A DNA stretch of 64,000 nt. Source: Polynucleobacter sp. AM-25C3 (GTDB lineage Bacteria > Pseudomonadota > Gammaproteobacteria > Burkholderiales > Burkholderiaceae). The notes below the pieces were generated by a model. It saw only the letters and a program-made list of their open reading frames with translations, made no database searches and was not told the origin of the DNA. Location: NCBI RefSeq assembly GCF_018882335.1, contig NZ_JACVOS010000002.1:62001-126000 (forward strand). The letters are read 5' to 3'. Of the stretch, positions 8,350 through 19,016 are shown one piece after another (within the stretch, counting starts at the first letter, position 1; each line of letters opens with the position of its first letter). A program made the translations under genes and the position numbers.

Positions 8350-9758
8350 TGTTGTGGCGCTATGCGGCGATATTGCTGATTGCCGCGCTCTCTGGATGCG
8401 CGAGCACTGGGGACTGGTCTTCCGATACTCCGACTCGTAAAGATCCGCGTGCTGTTAAAGCAAAGCGGGTGAATTTACAGAATCAATCTGTAAGCGATTT
8501 ATATACTCCATCGAGCAACCTGTGGATCCGAATTCGGGATGGCTTTGAGATGGAGCCGATGAATACGCCGCTCGAAATCGAGCAGGTACGTTGGCTGAGT
8601 GCTCGCCCAGATTACGTCAATCGTTCGATGGCTCGCTCATCTCGCTACCTGTTTTATATCGTACAAGAAGTGAATACGCGCAATATGCCAACGGAGATCG
8701 CTTTGCTTCCGTTTGTCGAAAGCGCATTCGTGACGCACGCCAAATCTAGTGCAAAGGCCATGGGCTTATGGCAATTTATGCCGGCGACCGGAAAAGATTT
8801 TCGCTTAACGCAAAACGTTTTCAGGGATGAGCGCAGGGATGTACTGCAATCCACTGATGCAGCGCTGGATTATTTGCAGCGTCTGCATAAACAATTCGGT
8901 AGCTGGGATCTTGCTTTAGCTGCATACAACTGGGGCGCGGGTAATGTCTCCAAAGCACAGAAGCGAAATCTTGCCGCAGGACTGCCAACGGATTATTTAA
9001 GTCTCAAAATGCCCAATGAGACTCGAAACTATGTGCCTAAGCTCATGGCATATCGGCAGATTGTTTTAGATCCCCAGGCCTACGGCATTGTGTTGCCTGA
9101 GCTGGAGAATCACCCCTACTTTGTGGCGGTAGACGTAGGGTCCGATATTGATGTGGCCTTGGTGATTCAGTTGAGTGAAATTCCTGAGGATGAGTTTCAT
9201 AGCCTGAACCCATCCTTTAACAAGCCAGTTATCCTGAGTAACGCTAACCAGCAGATTTTGCTGCCATTTGGTCACGCAGAAATCTTCCAGGCAAATCTCA
9301 AGAAGTACAACAAACCTCTTTCCTCTTGGGCGGCTGTCCAAGTAACCAAAACTGAGTCTGTTGATCAGTGCGCCAAGACGCTTGGCGTTGATGCTGACAC
9401 CTTGCGGGAAATCAATGGTATTCCAAAAGGAATGCGCATTCGTTCTGGGTCTACTGTGCTAGTACCAAAAACCAGCCGCCGTCCCGGGGATATCTCGCTA
9501 GCGATGGCTGAAAATGCCAATCTCAGTTTGGATAAGCCTGCACCTCCGGCGCCTAAAAAATGTGCAAAAGGGGCTAAATGCCCCGTTGTGAAATCAAAAA
9601 AAGGGGTGACTAAGGGTAATTCTTCTGCAAATAATGCTGCATCTCAGCATAAATCCGCATCGACAGAGCTTGCAAAATCTGCGAAAAATGTTAATGCGAA
9701 AGCATCTAGCCCGACTGCCAAGGTTTCAAATAGCAAAGGTGCTAGCAAGATTCAATAA
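8349..9758 (+). CDS. mltD: Membrane-bound lytic murein transglycosylase D (lipoprotein)
   Basis: About 469 residues from ATG 8349. It has a lipoprotein signal with lipobox LSGC near residue 16. The SLT domain begins at about 95 (ALLPFVESAFVTHAKSSAKAMG) with the catalytic Glu in FVESAF and the GLWQFMPATG loop. A region resembling LysM follows (about 330-385, including LGVDADTLREINGIPKGMRIRSG). The last 80 residues are a Lys/Ser/Ala-rich, low-complexity tail. It cleaves peptidoglycan to 1,6-anhydro-muropeptides from the periplasmic face of the outer membrane. An in-frame TTG at 8331 would spoil the signal peptide; ATG 8349 overlaps the gloB stop and is preferred. Confidence 0.9.
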   Translation: MLWRYAAILLIAALSGCASTGDWSSDTPTRKDPRAVKAKRVNLQNQSVSDLYTPSSNLWIRIRDGFEMEPMNTPLEIEQVRWLSARPDYVNRSMARSSRYLFYIVQEVNTRNMPTEIALLPFVESAFVTHAKSSAKAMGLWQFMPATGKDFRLTQNVFRDERRDVLQSTDAALDYLQRLHKQFGSWDLALAAYNWGAGNVSKAQKRNLAAGLPTDYLSLKMPNETRNYVPKLMAYRQIVLDPQAYGIVLPELENHPYFVAVDVGSDIDVALVIQLSEIPEDEFHSLNPSFNKPVILSNANQQILLPFGHAEIFQANLKKYNKPLSSWAAVQVTKTESVDQCAKTLGVDADTLREINGIPKGMRIRSGSTVLVPKTSRRPGDISLAMAENANLSLDKPAPPAPKKCAKGAKCPVVKSKKGVTKGNSSANNAASQHKSASTELAKSAKNVNAKASSPTAKVSNSKGASKIQ

Positions 9759-9793
9759 GCCCAGACACTTTAATTTACTTATTTAGGTTGACC

Positions 9794-11677
9794 ATGTCCT
9801 ATAAATCAGAACACGAACGCTCCATTAAAGATCCAGATGGTTTCTGGGGAGAGCAGGCAAAACTTATTCATTGGGAAAAGCCTTTTAATAAGGTTCTAGA
9901 TTATGCAAACCCTCCGTTTGCTAAATGGTTTGAAGGTGGTCTAACTAATCTTTGTTACAACGCGGTCGATCGTCATCTCAAGGATCGTCCTGATCAAATT
10001 GCCCTTGTTGCTGTTTCAACGGAAACCAATTTAGAAAAAGCCTACACATTCAAAGAGCTCTACGAAGAAGTCAATCGTATGGCTGCAATCTACAAGGCTA
10101 ATGGTGTTCAAAAGGGCGATCGCGTATTGATCTACATGCCGATGATTGCTGAGGCTTGCTTTGCAATGTTGGCTTGTGCGCGTATCGGTGCCATTCACTC
10201 AGTTGTGTTTGGTGGCTTCGCTTCACACAGCTTGGCATCTCGTATTGATGATGCAAAACCAAAAATGATTGTGACTGCAGAAGCGGGCGCTCGTGGCGGT
10301 AAAGCGGTTCCTTACAAGCCATTGCTAGATGAAGCAATTACTCTGGCTAGTTACAAGCCTGAAAAAGTATTGATCGTCAATCGCGGTTTGACTGAGTTCA
10401 CTACCGTTGCTGGCCGTGATTTGGATTACGCTGCTGAGCGTCAAAAACACCTCAATGATTTAGTTCCGATTGAGTGGGTTGATGCCACTCATACCTCTTA
10501 CATCCTTTACACCTCAGGTACTACTGGCAAGCCGAAGGGTGTGCAGCGTGATACCGGTGGTTATGCAGTTGCGCTGGCTTCAACGATGAAGCACATCTTC
10601 TGCGGTAATCCTGGTGAAACGATGTTCTGTACCTCAGACATCGGTTGGGTGGTAGGTCACAGCTACATTATTTATGCACCATTGCTTAACGGCATGGCCA
10701 CCATCATGTATGAAGGTACACCACTGCGTCCTGATGCCGGCATTTGGTGGGAGTTGGTAGAGAAGTACAAAGTGTCAGTCATGTTCTCTGCTCCAACTGC
10801 AGTTCGCGTTCTTAAGAAACAAGACCCGGCCTTCTTAACCAAATACGATCTCTCTAGCTTGCGTGCCTTGTTCTTGGCGGGAGAGCCATTAGATGAGCCG
10901 ACAGCGACATGGATTCATGATGCGATTAAGAAACCGATCGTGGATAACTACTGGCAAACCGAAACAGGCTGGCCAATGCTCGCGATTCAGCGTGGTGTAG
11001 AAGTGATGCCGCATAAGTTTGGCTCACCTGGCGTTCCTTCCTTTGGCTACAACATGAAGTTGTTAGATGATGCGACTTCGGAAGAATTGGGCCCAGATCA
11101 AAAAGGTGTGATTGCGATTGAAGGTCCTTTGCCTCCAGGTTGTATGCAAACTGTTTGGGGTGATGACAAGCGTTTCGTCAGCACCTATTGGGAGACTATT
11201 CCCGGCAAGATGATTTACTCCACCTTTGACTGGGGCATTAAGGACGAAGATGGTTACTTCTTCATCTTGGGTCGCACCGATGACGTGATTAACGTTGCCG
11301 GTCACCGTTTAGGCACTCGCGAGATCGAGGAAAGTATCTCTAGTCATCCAAACATCTCCGAAGTAGCGGTGGTGGGTATTGAGGACAAGCTCAAAGGCCA
11401 AGCGGCTATTGCTTTCGTGATTCCAAAGGATTCTTCGAATACAGCTACTTTGGAAGCAGAGTGCATGAAGACCGTGGACACTACATTGGGCGCGATTGCT
11501 CGTCCAGGTCGCGTTTATGTGGTCACTGCCTTGCCTAAGACCCGTTCTGGCAAGATCGTTCGCCGTGCACTTCAAGCCGTTGCTGAAGGGCGCGATCCTG
11601 GTGACATTAGCACCATGGAAGATCAAACTGTTTTGGCTCAAATTAAGACCATCATCGAGCAAAGCGCGAAGTCTTAA
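9794..11677 (+). CDS. prpE: Propionyl-CoA synthetase (acetyl-CoA synthetase family)
   Basis: About 627 residues. The N-terminus (DPDGFWGEQAKLIHWEKPF, LDYANPPFAKWF, GGLTNLCYNAVDRHL) is that of PrpE rather than Acs. The AMP-binding loop YTSGTTGKPKGV, the DNYWQTETGWP motif and the C-terminal catalytic Lys in TRSGKIVRRAL are present. It activates propionate (and some acetate) to acyl-CoA via an acyl-AMP. It is isolated here: no prpB, prpC or acnD genes are adjacent. ATG 9794 is used; TTG 9788 is an in-frame alternative two codons upstream. A strong hairpin follows at 11698-11733. Confidence 0.9.
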   Translation: MSYKSEHERSIKDPDGFWGEQAKLIHWEKPFNKVLDYANPPFAKWFEGGLTNLCYNAVDRHLKDRPDQIALVAVSTETNLEKAYTFKELYEEVNRMAAIYKANGVQKGDRVLIYMPMIAEACFAMLACARIGAIHSVVFGGFASHSLASRIDDAKPKMIVTAEAGARGGKAVPYKPLLDEAITLASYKPEKVLIVNRGLTEFTTVAGRDLDYAAERQKHLNDLVPIEWVDATHTSYILYTSGTTGKPKGVQRDTGGYAVALASTMKHIFCGNPGETMFCTSDIGWVVGHSYIIYAPLLNGMATIMYEGTPLRPDAGIWWELVEKYKVSVMFSAPTAVRVLKKQDPAFLTKYDLSSLRALFLAGEPLDEPTATWIHDAIKKPIVDNYWQTETGWPMLAIQRGVEVMPHKFGSPGVPSFGYNMKLLDDATSEELGPDQKGVIAIEGPLPPGCMQTVWGDDKRFVSTYWETIPGKMIYSTFDWGIKDEDGYFFILGRTDDVINVAGHRLGTREIEESISSHPNISEVAVVGIEDKLKGQAAIAFVIPKDSSNTATLEAECMKTVDTTLGAIARPGRVYVVTALPKTRSGKIVRRALQAVAEGRDPGDISTMEDQTVLAQIKTIIEQSAKS

Positions 11678-11697
11678 GCTAGCTCAGTATTAGTAAA

Positions 11698-11733
11698 AAT
11701 AAGCCCCTCAGTATTAAGACTGAGGGGCTTATT
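11698..11733 (+). terminator. Perfect 15-bp stem terminator after prpE
   Basis: Arms 11698-11712 and 11719-11733 are perfectly complementary with a six-base loop (ATTAAG). A short A run before and a weak T-containing stretch after suggest a rho-independent terminator that could work in both directions. Confidence 0.75.
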
Positions 11734-11781
11734 ACCTTCTAAGCCCAATTGGCTGGGAATCCAAGGGTTTATACGCAAAAA

Positions 11782-11790
11782 TGGTATGAT
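11782..11790 (+). promoter_or_regulatory. Candidate extended -10 promoter of carAB
   Basis: TGGTATGAT matches the extended -10 form TGnTATAAT with one mismatch. It stands about 120 bases before carA in an otherwise gene-free leader. No good -35 is seen, which extended -10 promoters tolerate. Inferred by eye only. Confidence 0.4.
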
Positions 11791-11912
11791 TACTAGGTTC
11801 AAAACTTAATAAATTACCCTAGCGCTTAAAGACACTCACCTCCCGCACAAACAGTCCTGGGTTGGTCTTTTTGGGGTGTTGAGCGTCGGATGGAGCAGGG
11901 ACTGGAGATGGT

Positions 11913-13115
11913 TTGTCACCCTTGCTTCCTTCTTTTCCTCCCGCCGTGTTGGCTTTAGCCGACGGCACATTATTTCCCGGTCTTAGCATTGGCGCCCCTG
12001 GCGAAACTACCGGCGAAGTGGTCTTCAATACTGCACTGACTGGTTATCAAGAGATCATTACTGATCCTAGTTACTCACGCCAAATCGTGACCTTGACCTA
12101 TCCCCACATCGGTAACGTTGGGGTAAACGGTCAAGATGCCGAATCAGATCAGATTCATGCTGCTGGTTTGGTCGTAAAAGACCTCTCAAGGCGTGTATCG
12201 AATTTCCGCTCCGAAGAGACTCTCGATAGCTATCTCACGAAAGCCGGCGTGGTTGGTATTTCTGGGATTGATACCCGTAAGCTCACTCGTATCCTGCGTG
12301 ACAAAGGTGCCCAATCTGGCGCGATTGTTGCTGGCAAGATGGGTGATGACGTAGAGACCCTTGGCAAGAAAGCTCTGGAATTGGCTAAAGCCTTCCCTGG
12401 CATGGCTGGTTTAGACCTGGCCAAAGTCGTTACAACTAAAGCCTCATATCAATGGCGTGAAGCCGAGTGGGATTTGCATGGCCCTGATGGCAAGCCAGCA
12501 TATAAAACTTTGGATACCAGCAAGCCAATCAAAAAAGTCGTTGCTTATGACTTTGGTGTGAAGCGCAATATCTTGCGCATGCTCACCGAGCGTGGCTGTG
12601 AACTCACGGTTGTGCCGGCACAAACGAGCGCAGCTGAAGTATTGGCGATGAACCCCGATGGCGTGTTCTTCTCGAATGGCCCTGGAGATCCCGGTCCTTG
12701 TGATTACGCAATTGCCGCTGCAAAAGAAATTATTGAGAAGGGTGTTCCGACTTTCGGTATTTGCTTGGGTCACCAAATCATGGGCTTGGCCGCTGGCGCT
12801 AAAACTTTGAAGATGAAGTTCGGTCACCATGGTGCAAACCATCCTGTAAAAGATTTGGATACTGGGCGCGTAGCTATTACTTCGCAGAACCATGGCTTTG
12901 CTGTTGACGCAAATACCTTGCCCGACAATATTCGCGTGACGCACGTTTCTTTATTTGATGGATCGTTGCAAGGACTTGCCTGGAAAGACAAGCCGGCCTT
13001 GTGTTTTCAAGGTCACCCTGAGGCCTCACCGGGTCCTCATGACATTGCCTATTTATTTGATCGTTTTGTGGAGCTAATGAATGCTGCCGCTGTTGGTAAT
13101 AAGGGAGGCAAATAA
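11913..13115 (+). CDS. carA: Carbamoyl-phosphate synthase small (glutaminase) subunit
   Basis: About 400 residues. The N-terminal CarA domain opens with [15 protein letters not shown] class I glutamine amidotransferase domain follows with nucleophile Cys in [13 protein letters not shown] and the His/Glu pair in [10 protein letters not shown]. It hydrolyses glutamine and passes ammonia to CarB for arginine and pyrimidine synthesis. No ATG is available: candidates are TTG 11913, which has GGAG five bases upstream, and TTG 11922, whose product begins MLPSFPPAV as usual for relatives. It overlaps carB by one base (TAATG at 13113-13117). Confidence 0.92.
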   Translation: MSPLLPSFPPAVLALADGTLFPGLSIGAPGETTGEVVFNTALTGYQEIITDPSYSRQIVTLTYPHIGNVGVNGQDAESDQIHAAGLVVKDLSRRVSNFRSEETLDSYLTKAGVVGISGIDTRKLTRILRDKGAQSGAIVAGKMGDDVETLGKKALELAKAFPGMAGLDLAKVVTTKASYQWREAEWDLHGPDGKPAYKTLDTSKPIKKVVAYDFGVKRNILRMLTERGCELTVVPAQTSAAEVLAMNPDGVFFSNGPGDPGPCDYAIAAAKEIIEKGVPTFGICLGHQIMGLAAGAKTLKMKFGHHGANHPVKDLDTGRVAITSQNHGFAVDANTLPDNIRVTHVSLFDGSLQGLAWKDKPALCFQGHPEASPGPHDIAYLFDRFVELMNAAAVGNKGGK

Positions 13116-16100
13116 TGCCTAAGCGTAGCGACATTAAGAGCATCCTCATTATTGGTGCTGGCCCAATTGTGATTGGTCAGGCCTGTGAGTTTGACTATTC
13201 CGGTGCACAAGCTTGTAAAGCCTTGCGTGACGAAGGTTACAAAGTCATTCTGGTAAACAGCAATCCTGCGACCATCATGACTGACCCAGAAATGGCGGAT
13301 GTGACATACATCGAGCCAATTACCTGGGAGGTAGTGGAGCGCATTATTGCCACAGAAAAACCAGATGCGATTTTGCCAACGATGGGCGGTCAAACTGCCT
13401 TGAACTGTGCACTCGATTTGCATCGTCATGGTGTTCTCGAAAAATACGGTTGCGAATTGATCGGCGCATCACCAGAGGCGATTGATAAAGCAGAAGACCG
13501 TCTGAAGTTTAAAGATGCGATGACCAAAATTGGTCTGGGCTCTGCGAAGTCTGGGATTGCACACTCGATGGACGAAGCGCATGAAGTACAGCAACGCATT
13601 CAGCAGGAGACTGGTAGCCCAGGTTTCCCGGTAGTGATTCGTCCTTCATTCACCATGGGTGGATCCGGTGGTGGTATTGCTTACAACCGTGAAGAGTTTG
13701 AAGAGATTTGCAAGCGCGGTTTGGATTTGTCGCCAACTCGTGAACTCTTGATTGAGGAGTCTCTCTTGGGTTGGAAAGAGTTCGAGATGGAAGTGGTGCG
13801 TGACCGCGCCGATAACTGCATCATCGTTTGCTCAATCGAAAACTTAGATCCCATGGGTGTTCATACTGGAGATTCGATCACCGTTGCTCCTGCACAAACA
13901 TTGACGGATAAAGAGTATCAAATTCTAAGAAACGCATCGATTGCGGTATTGCGTGAGATTGGTGTTGATACTGGTGGTTCAAATGTACAGTTCTCCATCA
14001 ATCCAGTTGATGGTCGCATGATTGTCATTGAGATGAACCCACGCGTTTCTCGTTCATCTGCCCTGGCTTCAAAAGCGACGGGCTTCCCTATTGCGAAGAT
14101 TGCAGCAAAGCTTGCGGTAGGCTACACCTTGGATGAGTTGAAGAACGACATCACTGGTGGCGCAACGCCAGCATCCTTTGAGCCTTCAATCGATTACGTG
14201 GTTACGAAGATTCCTCGTTTCGCGTTTGAGAAATTCCCGCAAGCGGATTCTCGTCTGACAACGCAGATGAAATCCGTAGGTGAGGTAATGGCCATTGGAC
14301 GTACTTTCCAAGAGTCTTTCCAAAAAGCACTTCGTGGTTTAGAGGTTGGTGTTGATGGTCTGGATGAAGTTTCTACAGACCTAGATGATATCATTCAAGA
14401 GATTGGTGAGCCAGGCCCAGACCGTATCTGGTATTTGGCTGATGCTTTCCGTATGGGTATGGGCTTAGATGAGATTTACAACGAGACTAAAGTCGATCCT
14501 TGGTTCTTGGAGCAGATCGAAGAACTCGTCACCATGGAGACTGAACTCAAGCAACGCAAGATTGATAGCTTGTCTGCTGCTGAGTTGCGCTTCATTAAAC
14601 AAAAAGGTTTCTCTGATCGTCGCTTAGCTAAGTTGCTGGGAGTGGATGCTTCCTCAGTTCGCGCAGCGCGTCACCGCCTCAAAGTAGTGCCTGTCTACAA
14701 GCGGGTTGATACCTGCGCAGCCGAGTTCTCAACGAACACGGCCTATTTGTATTCCACTTATGAAGCAGAGCATGGCGAGTGTGAATCTCAGCCAAGCACT
14801 AAAGACAAGATCATGGTTTTAGGTGGCGGACCGAACCGCATTGGTCAAGGTATTGAGTTTGACTACTGCTGCGTCCATGCTGCTTTAGCAATGCGCGAAG
14901 ATGGTTACGAAACCATCATGGTCAATTGCAATCCAGAAACCGTTTCTACTGATTACGACACATCTGATCGTTTGTATTTTGAGCCATTAACGCTAGAAGA
15001 TGTGCTGGAGATCGTCGCGATCGAAAAGCCGAAAGGCGTGATCGTGCAGTACGGCGGTCAGACTCCTTTGAAGTTGGCATTGGATCTCGAGGCCAATGGT
15101 GTGCCGATTATTGGGACCTCGCCTGACATGATCGATGCTGCGGAAGATCGCGAGCGCTTTCAGAAGTTATTGCATGAGTTGAACTTGCGTCAGCCGCCTA
15201 ACCGTACCGCACGTGCGGAAGATGAGGCGCTCAAGCTTGCAGAAGAAATTGGTTATCCATTGGTAGTTCGTCCTTCCTATGTATTGGGTGGTCGTGCAAT
15301 GGAAATCGTTCATGATGGTCGCGATCTCGAGCGCTATATGCGCGAGGCGGTTAAGGTTTCTCATGACTCACCAGTCTTACTAGATCGTTTCTTAAATGAT
15401 GCGATTGAGTGTGACGTCGACTGTATTAGTGATGGTCAGCAGGTATTCATCGGCGGTGTGATGGAGCATATTGAGCAAGCCGGAGTTCACTCGGGTGATT
15501 CAGCTTGTTCATTGCCACCATATTCTTTGTCTGATGAGACGATTGCAGAAATCAAACGTCAAACTGCAGCCATGGCTAAAGGTTTGAACGTGATTGGCTT
15601 GATGAACGTGCAGTTTGCGATTCAGAATGTCGATGGCAAAGACGTCATCTACGTTCTCGAAGTAAACCCACGTGCTTCTCGTACTGTGCCATTTGTATCG
15701 AAGGCGACTGGTTTGCAATTAGCCAAGATTGCTGCTCGCTGTATGGTTGGCCAGACCCTAGAGCAGCAGGGCATCAAGAACGAAGTCAAACCTGCTTACT
15801 TCTCGGTTAAAGAAGCCGTATTCCCATTTAACAAGTTCCCAGGTATTGATCCGATTCTTGGACCAGAGATGCGTTCAACGGGTGAAGTGATGGGTGTTGG
15901 CAAAACTTTCGGTGAAGCACTATTTAAATCTCAGTTAGGCGCTGGTATTAAGTTGCCTAAGAGTGGAACGGTGGTGCTGACGGTGAAAGATAGCGATAAG
16001 CCTAAAGCGGTTGAAGTAGCTAAGCTTTTGCATCAGTTGGGTTTCCCCATGGTGGCCACTAAAGGCACTGCTGCGGCTATTGAAGCGGCTGGTTTACCAG

Positions 16101-16378
16101 TACGCGTAGTGAACAAAGTGAAGGACGGTCGCCCACACATTGTTGACTTGATCAAGAATGGTGAGATCTCACTCGTATTTACTACTGTTGACGAGACCCG
16201 TACTGCGATTGCGGATTCACGCTCCATTCGTACTAGCGCACAAGCTAATAACGTGACTTACTACACCACGATTAGTGCGGCGCGTGCAGTAATGGATGGT
16301 TTGATGACTTCGCAAAATGGCAACAAAGAGTCTCTTGAAGTGTATTCTTTACAGAATCTGCATAAGACTCTCAATTAA
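13115..16378 (+). CDS. carB: Carbamoyl-phosphate synthase large subunit
   Basis: 1087 residues, with the duplicated ATP-grasp architecture of CarB. The first carboxyphosphate half starts at [23 protein letters not shown] and the second at [21 protein letters not shown] (about 567). Each half has its ATP-grasp and EMNPR or EVNPR metal motif. The C-terminal MGS-like allosteric domain (from about 945) would bind UMP or ornithine. It makes carbamoyl phosphate from bicarbonate, ammonia and two ATP. A good ribosome-binding site (GGGAGG) lies inside the end of carA, consistent with coupled expression. Confidence 0.97.
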   Translation: MPKRSDIKSILIIGAGPIVIGQACEFDYSGAQACKALRDEGYKVILVNSNPATIMTDPEMADVTYIEPITWEVVERIIATEKPDAILPTMGGQTALNCALDLHRHGVLEKYGCELIGASPEAIDKAEDRLKFKDAMTKIGLGSAKSGIAHSMDEAHEVQQRIQQETGSPGFPVVIRPSFTMGGSGGGIAYNREEFEEICKRGLDLSPTRELLIEESLLGWKEFEMEVVRDRADNCIIVCSIENLDPMGVHTGDSITVAPAQTLTDKEYQILRNASIAVLREIGVDTGGSNVQFSINPVDGRMIVIEMNPRVSRSSALASKATGFPIAKIAAKLAVGYTLDELKNDITGGATPASFEPSIDYVVTKIPRFAFEKFPQADSRLTTQMKSVGEVMAIGRTFQESFQKALRGLEVGVDGLDEVSTDLDDIIQEIGEPGPDRIWYLADAFRMGMGLDEIYNETKVDPWFLEQIEELVTMETELKQRKIDSLSAAELRFIKQKGFSDRRLAKLLGVDASSVRAARHRLKVVPVYKRVDTCAAEFSTNTAYLYSTYEAEHGECESQPSTKDKIMVLGGGPNRIGQGIEFDYCCVHAALAMREDGYETIMVNCNPETVSTDYDTSDRLYFEPLTLEDVLEIVAIEKPKGVIVQYGGQTPLKLALDLEANGVPIIGTSPDMIDAAEDRERFQKLLHELNLRQPPNRTARAEDEALKLAEEIGYPLVVRPSYVLGGRAMEIVHDGRDLERYMREAVKVSHDSPVLLDRFLNDAIECDVDCISDGQQVFIGGVMEHIEQAGVHSGDSACSLPPYSLSDETIAEIKRQTAAMAKGLNVIGLMNVQFAIQNVDGKDVIYVLEVNPRASRTVPFVSKATGLQLAKIAARCMVGQTLEQQGIKNEVKPAYFSVKEAVFPFNKFPGIDPILGPEMRSTGEVMGVGKTFGEALFKSQLGAGIKLPKSGTVVLTVKDSDKPKAVEVAKLLHQLGFPMVATKGTAAAIEAAGLPVRVVNKVKDGRPHIVDLIKNGEISLVFTTVDETRTAIADSRSIRTSAQANNVTYYTTISAARAVMDGLMTSQNGNKESLEVYSLQNLHKTLN

Positions 16379-16397
16379 TTTAAGTTAGGTTAGAAGC

Positions 16398-16874
16398 ATG
16401 AGCACAATTCCAATTACTAAGCATGGCGCAGAACTTCTCAAAGAAGAGCTGCATCGTCTTAAGCATGTTGAGCGTCCATCCGTGATTATTGCGATCTCAG
16501 AAGCACGTGCCCAAGGCGATCTTTCTGAGAACGCTGAGTACGATGCTGCTAAAGAAAAGCAAGGCTTTATTGAAGGTCGTATTCAGGAGTTGGAAGGCAA
16601 GCTTTCTGCTGCACAGATCATTGACCCAGCTAGCCTCGATGTAAACGGACGCATCGTGTTTGGTGCAACTGTTGATCTCGAGGATCTTGAAGATGGCACC
16701 AAGCTCACTTACCAAATCGTGGGTGACGACGAAGCGGATATTGAGTTCAATAAGATTTCCATTAGTTCACCAATTGCACGTGCCTTGATTGGTAAAGAAG
16801 AGGGTGATGTAGTTGCGGTTCAGGCGCCTGGTGGTAATCGCGAAGTCGAAATTCTTGCGGTTCGTTACATCTAA
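16398..16874 (+). CDS. greA: Transcription elongation factor GreA
   Basis: 158 residues, the exact family length. An N-terminal coiled coil carries [16 protein letters not shown], the acidic tip that enters the RNA polymerase secondary channel. The C-terminal FKBP-like domain includes [14 protein letters not shown]. It stimulates cleavage of backtracked RNA to rescue stalled polymerase. It follows carB by 19 bases on the same strand, so read-through co-transcription is likely. Confidence 0.97.
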   Translation: MSTIPITKHGAELLKEELHRLKHVERPSVIIAISEARAQGDLSENAEYDAAKEKQGFIEGRIQELEGKLSAAQIIDPASLDVNGRIVFGATVDLEDLEDGTKLTYQIVGDDEADIEFNKISISSPIARALIGKEEGDVVAVQAPGGNREVEILAVRYI

Positions 16875-16893
16875 TATTCTCAAGTAATCAGAG

Positions 16894-17388
16894 ATGAAGC
16901 CTTTGGATGCTCCTAATTATCTGGGTGCCCAAAGGCTTTTCATTTTGATTGCAGGCTTATGGGTAGGCAGCTTACTCACGGTAGGTTATCTGGTTGCTCC
17001 AGCCATCTTTAGCACCATGACTGATCGCCAGGCAGCTGGAATGGTTGCCGGTACTATCTTTAGAATAGAAGCCTACCTCAGCTTGATTGTCTGTATCGGC
17101 TTGATGGCGCTTGCCAATCTTTTAGTTGCTCGTGGCCTAAACCCATTTAGGTTGATACGCTGGCTACTATTGGCAATGCTGATTTGTTCAATCGCCGCTG
17201 CATTTATCTTCATCCCATGGATGAACTCCTTAAGAGATAACGCTTTAGCTCAAGGTATGCCGGTCATGCTTTCTCCCTCTGCAACCTTATTTTCTAGATT
17301 GCATGGTGTCTCTAGCATTCTGTTTATGCTGCAAAGTTTCTTGGGGATATTTTTAGTTTGGCGACTGAGCAAAAATCATCAGCAATAA
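16894..17388 (+). CDS. DUF4149 family membrane protein
   Basis: 164 residues with four predicted membrane helices (about 13-38, 57-78, 87-107 and 136-158). The family pattern is visible: LWVGSLLTVGYLVAPAIF in helix 1, RIEAY before helix 2, and a conserved RLHGVSS before helix 4. The function of DUF4149 is unknown; relatives often sit next to carB-greA and yhbY in betaproteobacteria. It starts 20 bases after greA and ends at a terminator shared with the converging yhbY gene. Confidence 0.8.
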   Translation: MKPLDAPNYLGAQRLFILIAGLWVGSLLTVGYLVAPAIFSTMTDRQAAGMVAGTIFRIEAYLSLIVCIGLMALANLLVARGLNPFRLIRWLLLAMLICSIAAAFIFIPWMNSLRDNALAQGMPVMLSPSATLFSRLHGVSSILFMLQSFLGIFLVWRLSKNHQQ

Positions 17389-17410
17389 AAAAACGCCGAC
17401 TAGCGGCGTT
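17387..17410 (-). terminator. Intrinsic terminator of yhbY
   Basis: The stem 17392-17398 / 17404-17410 (AACGCCG / CGGCGTT) is followed, read leftward, by a run of seven T (the A run at 17387-17393). The polarity fits the reverse-strand yhbY gene; the stem may also stop the converging DUF4149 transcript. Confidence 0.65.
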
Positions 17411-17449
17411 CAGTATTAATGCGCAGTACCCTAAATACTTCCGAACGGC

Positions 17450-18076
17450 TTAAGAGCCCAATGATTTTTTCTTGGTGCTGCTCATGCGTGCTTTGCGTTT
17501 CTTGATCGGGGCAGGAGCTGCAACTGCTTTGCGATAGCCTGGTGATGACCAACCAATCTTGGATTCAGCGGCATCAGCGCGCAGAACGCGTTTCTTAGGA
17601 GTGGCGCTTTTCACAGCAGCCGCTCTTTCAAATGGCGACTTGTTGGAAGCGGAGCGCCTATCAGATCTCTCGGAAGTGCTAGTGCGAACACCTGTTTTTG
17701 CCACCACACGATTTGGCTGACGCTTCGTGCGTGGAGCTTGCAAGGATTTTTTGGTTTGCTTGCTAGATCTACCTAAATTGGATAAGGCCTCATCAACGAT
17801 GTCAATTGGCTTCCAAAGCACCAGTAATTTACCGATGTGCTGAACTGGCGCTGCGCCAAGCTTGTCGCAGAGCTCTTCATAGATAGCGATGCGCGCTTCA
17901 CGCTCGTCGCCAAAGACGCGAACTTTAATCAAGCCGTGGTGAGAAATAGCTAACTTCGCCTCTTTAATGACCGCAGGGGTCAGGCCATCGCCTCCAATCA
18001 TGACGACTGGACTGAGGTCATGGGCATCGGTTTTAAGGGATTTGCGTTGTGCGGGGGTAATAGTAAGTGCAGTCAT
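17450..18076 (-). CDS. yhbY: YhbY-type CRM-domain RNA-binding protein with long basic tail
   Basis: 208 residues, about twice the usual YhbY length. Residues 1-95 form the CRM domain: LTPAQRKSLKTDAHDLSPVV, a GGDGLT loop (GxxG RNA-binding motif) and LIKVRVFGDER. E. coli YhbY associates with pre-50S ribosomal particles. Residues 100-208 are a low-complexity tail rich in Lys, Arg, Ser and Ala, probably disordered and RNA-binding. It is transcribed away from rlmE, another 50S assembly factor, as is usual in proteobacteria. Confidence 0.88.
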   Translation of the reverse strand: MTALTITPAQRKSLKTDAHDLSPVVMIGGDGLTPAVIKEAKLAISHHGLIKVRVFGDEREARIAIYEELCDKLGAAPVQHIGKLLVLWKPIDIVDEALSNLGRSSKQTKKSLQAPRTKRQPNRVVAKTGVRTSTSERSDRRSASNKSPFERAAAVKSATPKKRVLRADAAESKIGWSSPGYRKAVAAPAPIKKRKARMSSTKKKSLGS

Positions 18077-18214
18077 GGGCTCGATGATAGAGCATTAGGA
18101 CTTGTAAAACGGGGCTATCGCCCATATATAAGCTCTAATCAAGACGTTTTAAGTCGATTCCCTTTGCCTTACAGGGCGTAAACAAGGAAAATGGACGCCG
18201 AAAGTGGGTAAGTT

Positions 18215-18889
18215 GTGGCAAAGAATAAATTTAATAAAAGTTGGTTGCAAGATCACCTAAATGATCCGTATGTGAAGATGGCCCAAAAAGAGGGTTATCG
18301 TGCACGAGCCGTCTATAAGCTCAGCGAGATAGACGAGCAAGACAGACTCATCAAAGCGGGTATGACTATTGTGGATCTCGGGAGCGCTCCTGGGAGCTGG
18401 TCTCAGTACGCCCGTAATCGCCTGACTGAACTTGGCAAAAATAATCCCAATATCGAATCTGGCAAGCCGGATGGAATCATTATTGCGATTGATATCCTGC
18501 CCATGGAAGACATTGCGGACGTTTCCTTTATTCAGGGTGATTTCCGTGAGGATGATGGTTTGAAGGCACTTGAAGCTCTTTTGCCGGCGGATGCAGGCGG
18601 TAAAGTAGATCTAGTCCTGTCAGATATGGCGCCTAATCTCTCTGGCGTAGGCGTGGCTGATGCCGCTCGTATGGCCTTTTTGGCTGAAATTGCCTTGGAT
18701 TTCTCGGTACAGCACCTCAAACCAGAGGGGGCCTTGTTGATCAAGTGCTTCAATGGCAGTGGCTATAGCCAGATTGTGGAATCCTTTAAAAAGGTCTTTA
18801 AAACAGTTGCCTCCAGAAAGCCAAAGGCTTCTAGAGCCAAGTCCTCGGAAATCTTTTTACTGGGTCGTGACCTCAAACCTACTAAATAA
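18215..18889 (+). CDS. rlmE: 23S rRNA (uridine 2552-2'-O)-methyltransferase RlmE (FtsJ/RrmJ)
   Basis: 224 residues, starting at GTG 18215. The SAM site [12 protein letters not shown] and the K-D-K-E catalytic set are visible: Lys in YRARAVYKL, Asp in [10 protein letters not shown], Lys in LLIKCFNG and Glu in KSSEIFLLG. It methylates U2552 in the A-loop of 23S rRNA late in 50S assembly. It precedes ftsH, the conserved rrmJ-ftsH heat-shock pair of proteobacteria. Confidence 0.96.
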   Translation: MAKNKFNKSWLQDHLNDPYVKMAQKEGYRARAVYKLSEIDEQDRLIKAGMTIVDLGSAPGSWSQYARNRLTELGKNNPNIESGKPDGIIIAIDILPMEDIADVSFIQGDFREDDGLKALEALLPADAGGKVDLVLSDMAPNLSGVGVADAARMAFLAEIALDFSVQHLKPEGALLIKCFNGSGYSQIVESFKKVFKTVASRKPKASRAKSSEIFLLGRDLKPTK

Positions 18890-19016
18890 CCCACTGAAAA
18901 TAGGGGTTTATTAAATAAAGTTGCTCCCAGCCCTTGAAAAAGCCTGGTAGTAGAATCAAATACTTAGGTATAGCAATCCGCTTTAACTCCCGGATTAATC
19001 CGGCAAAGGTCTCCTT

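Noticed and set aside
18933-18958. CTTGAAA before ftsH as a sigma-32 heat-shock -35
   Set aside because: No CCCCATnT-like -10 follows at a proper distance; TAGAAT is only 11 bases away.
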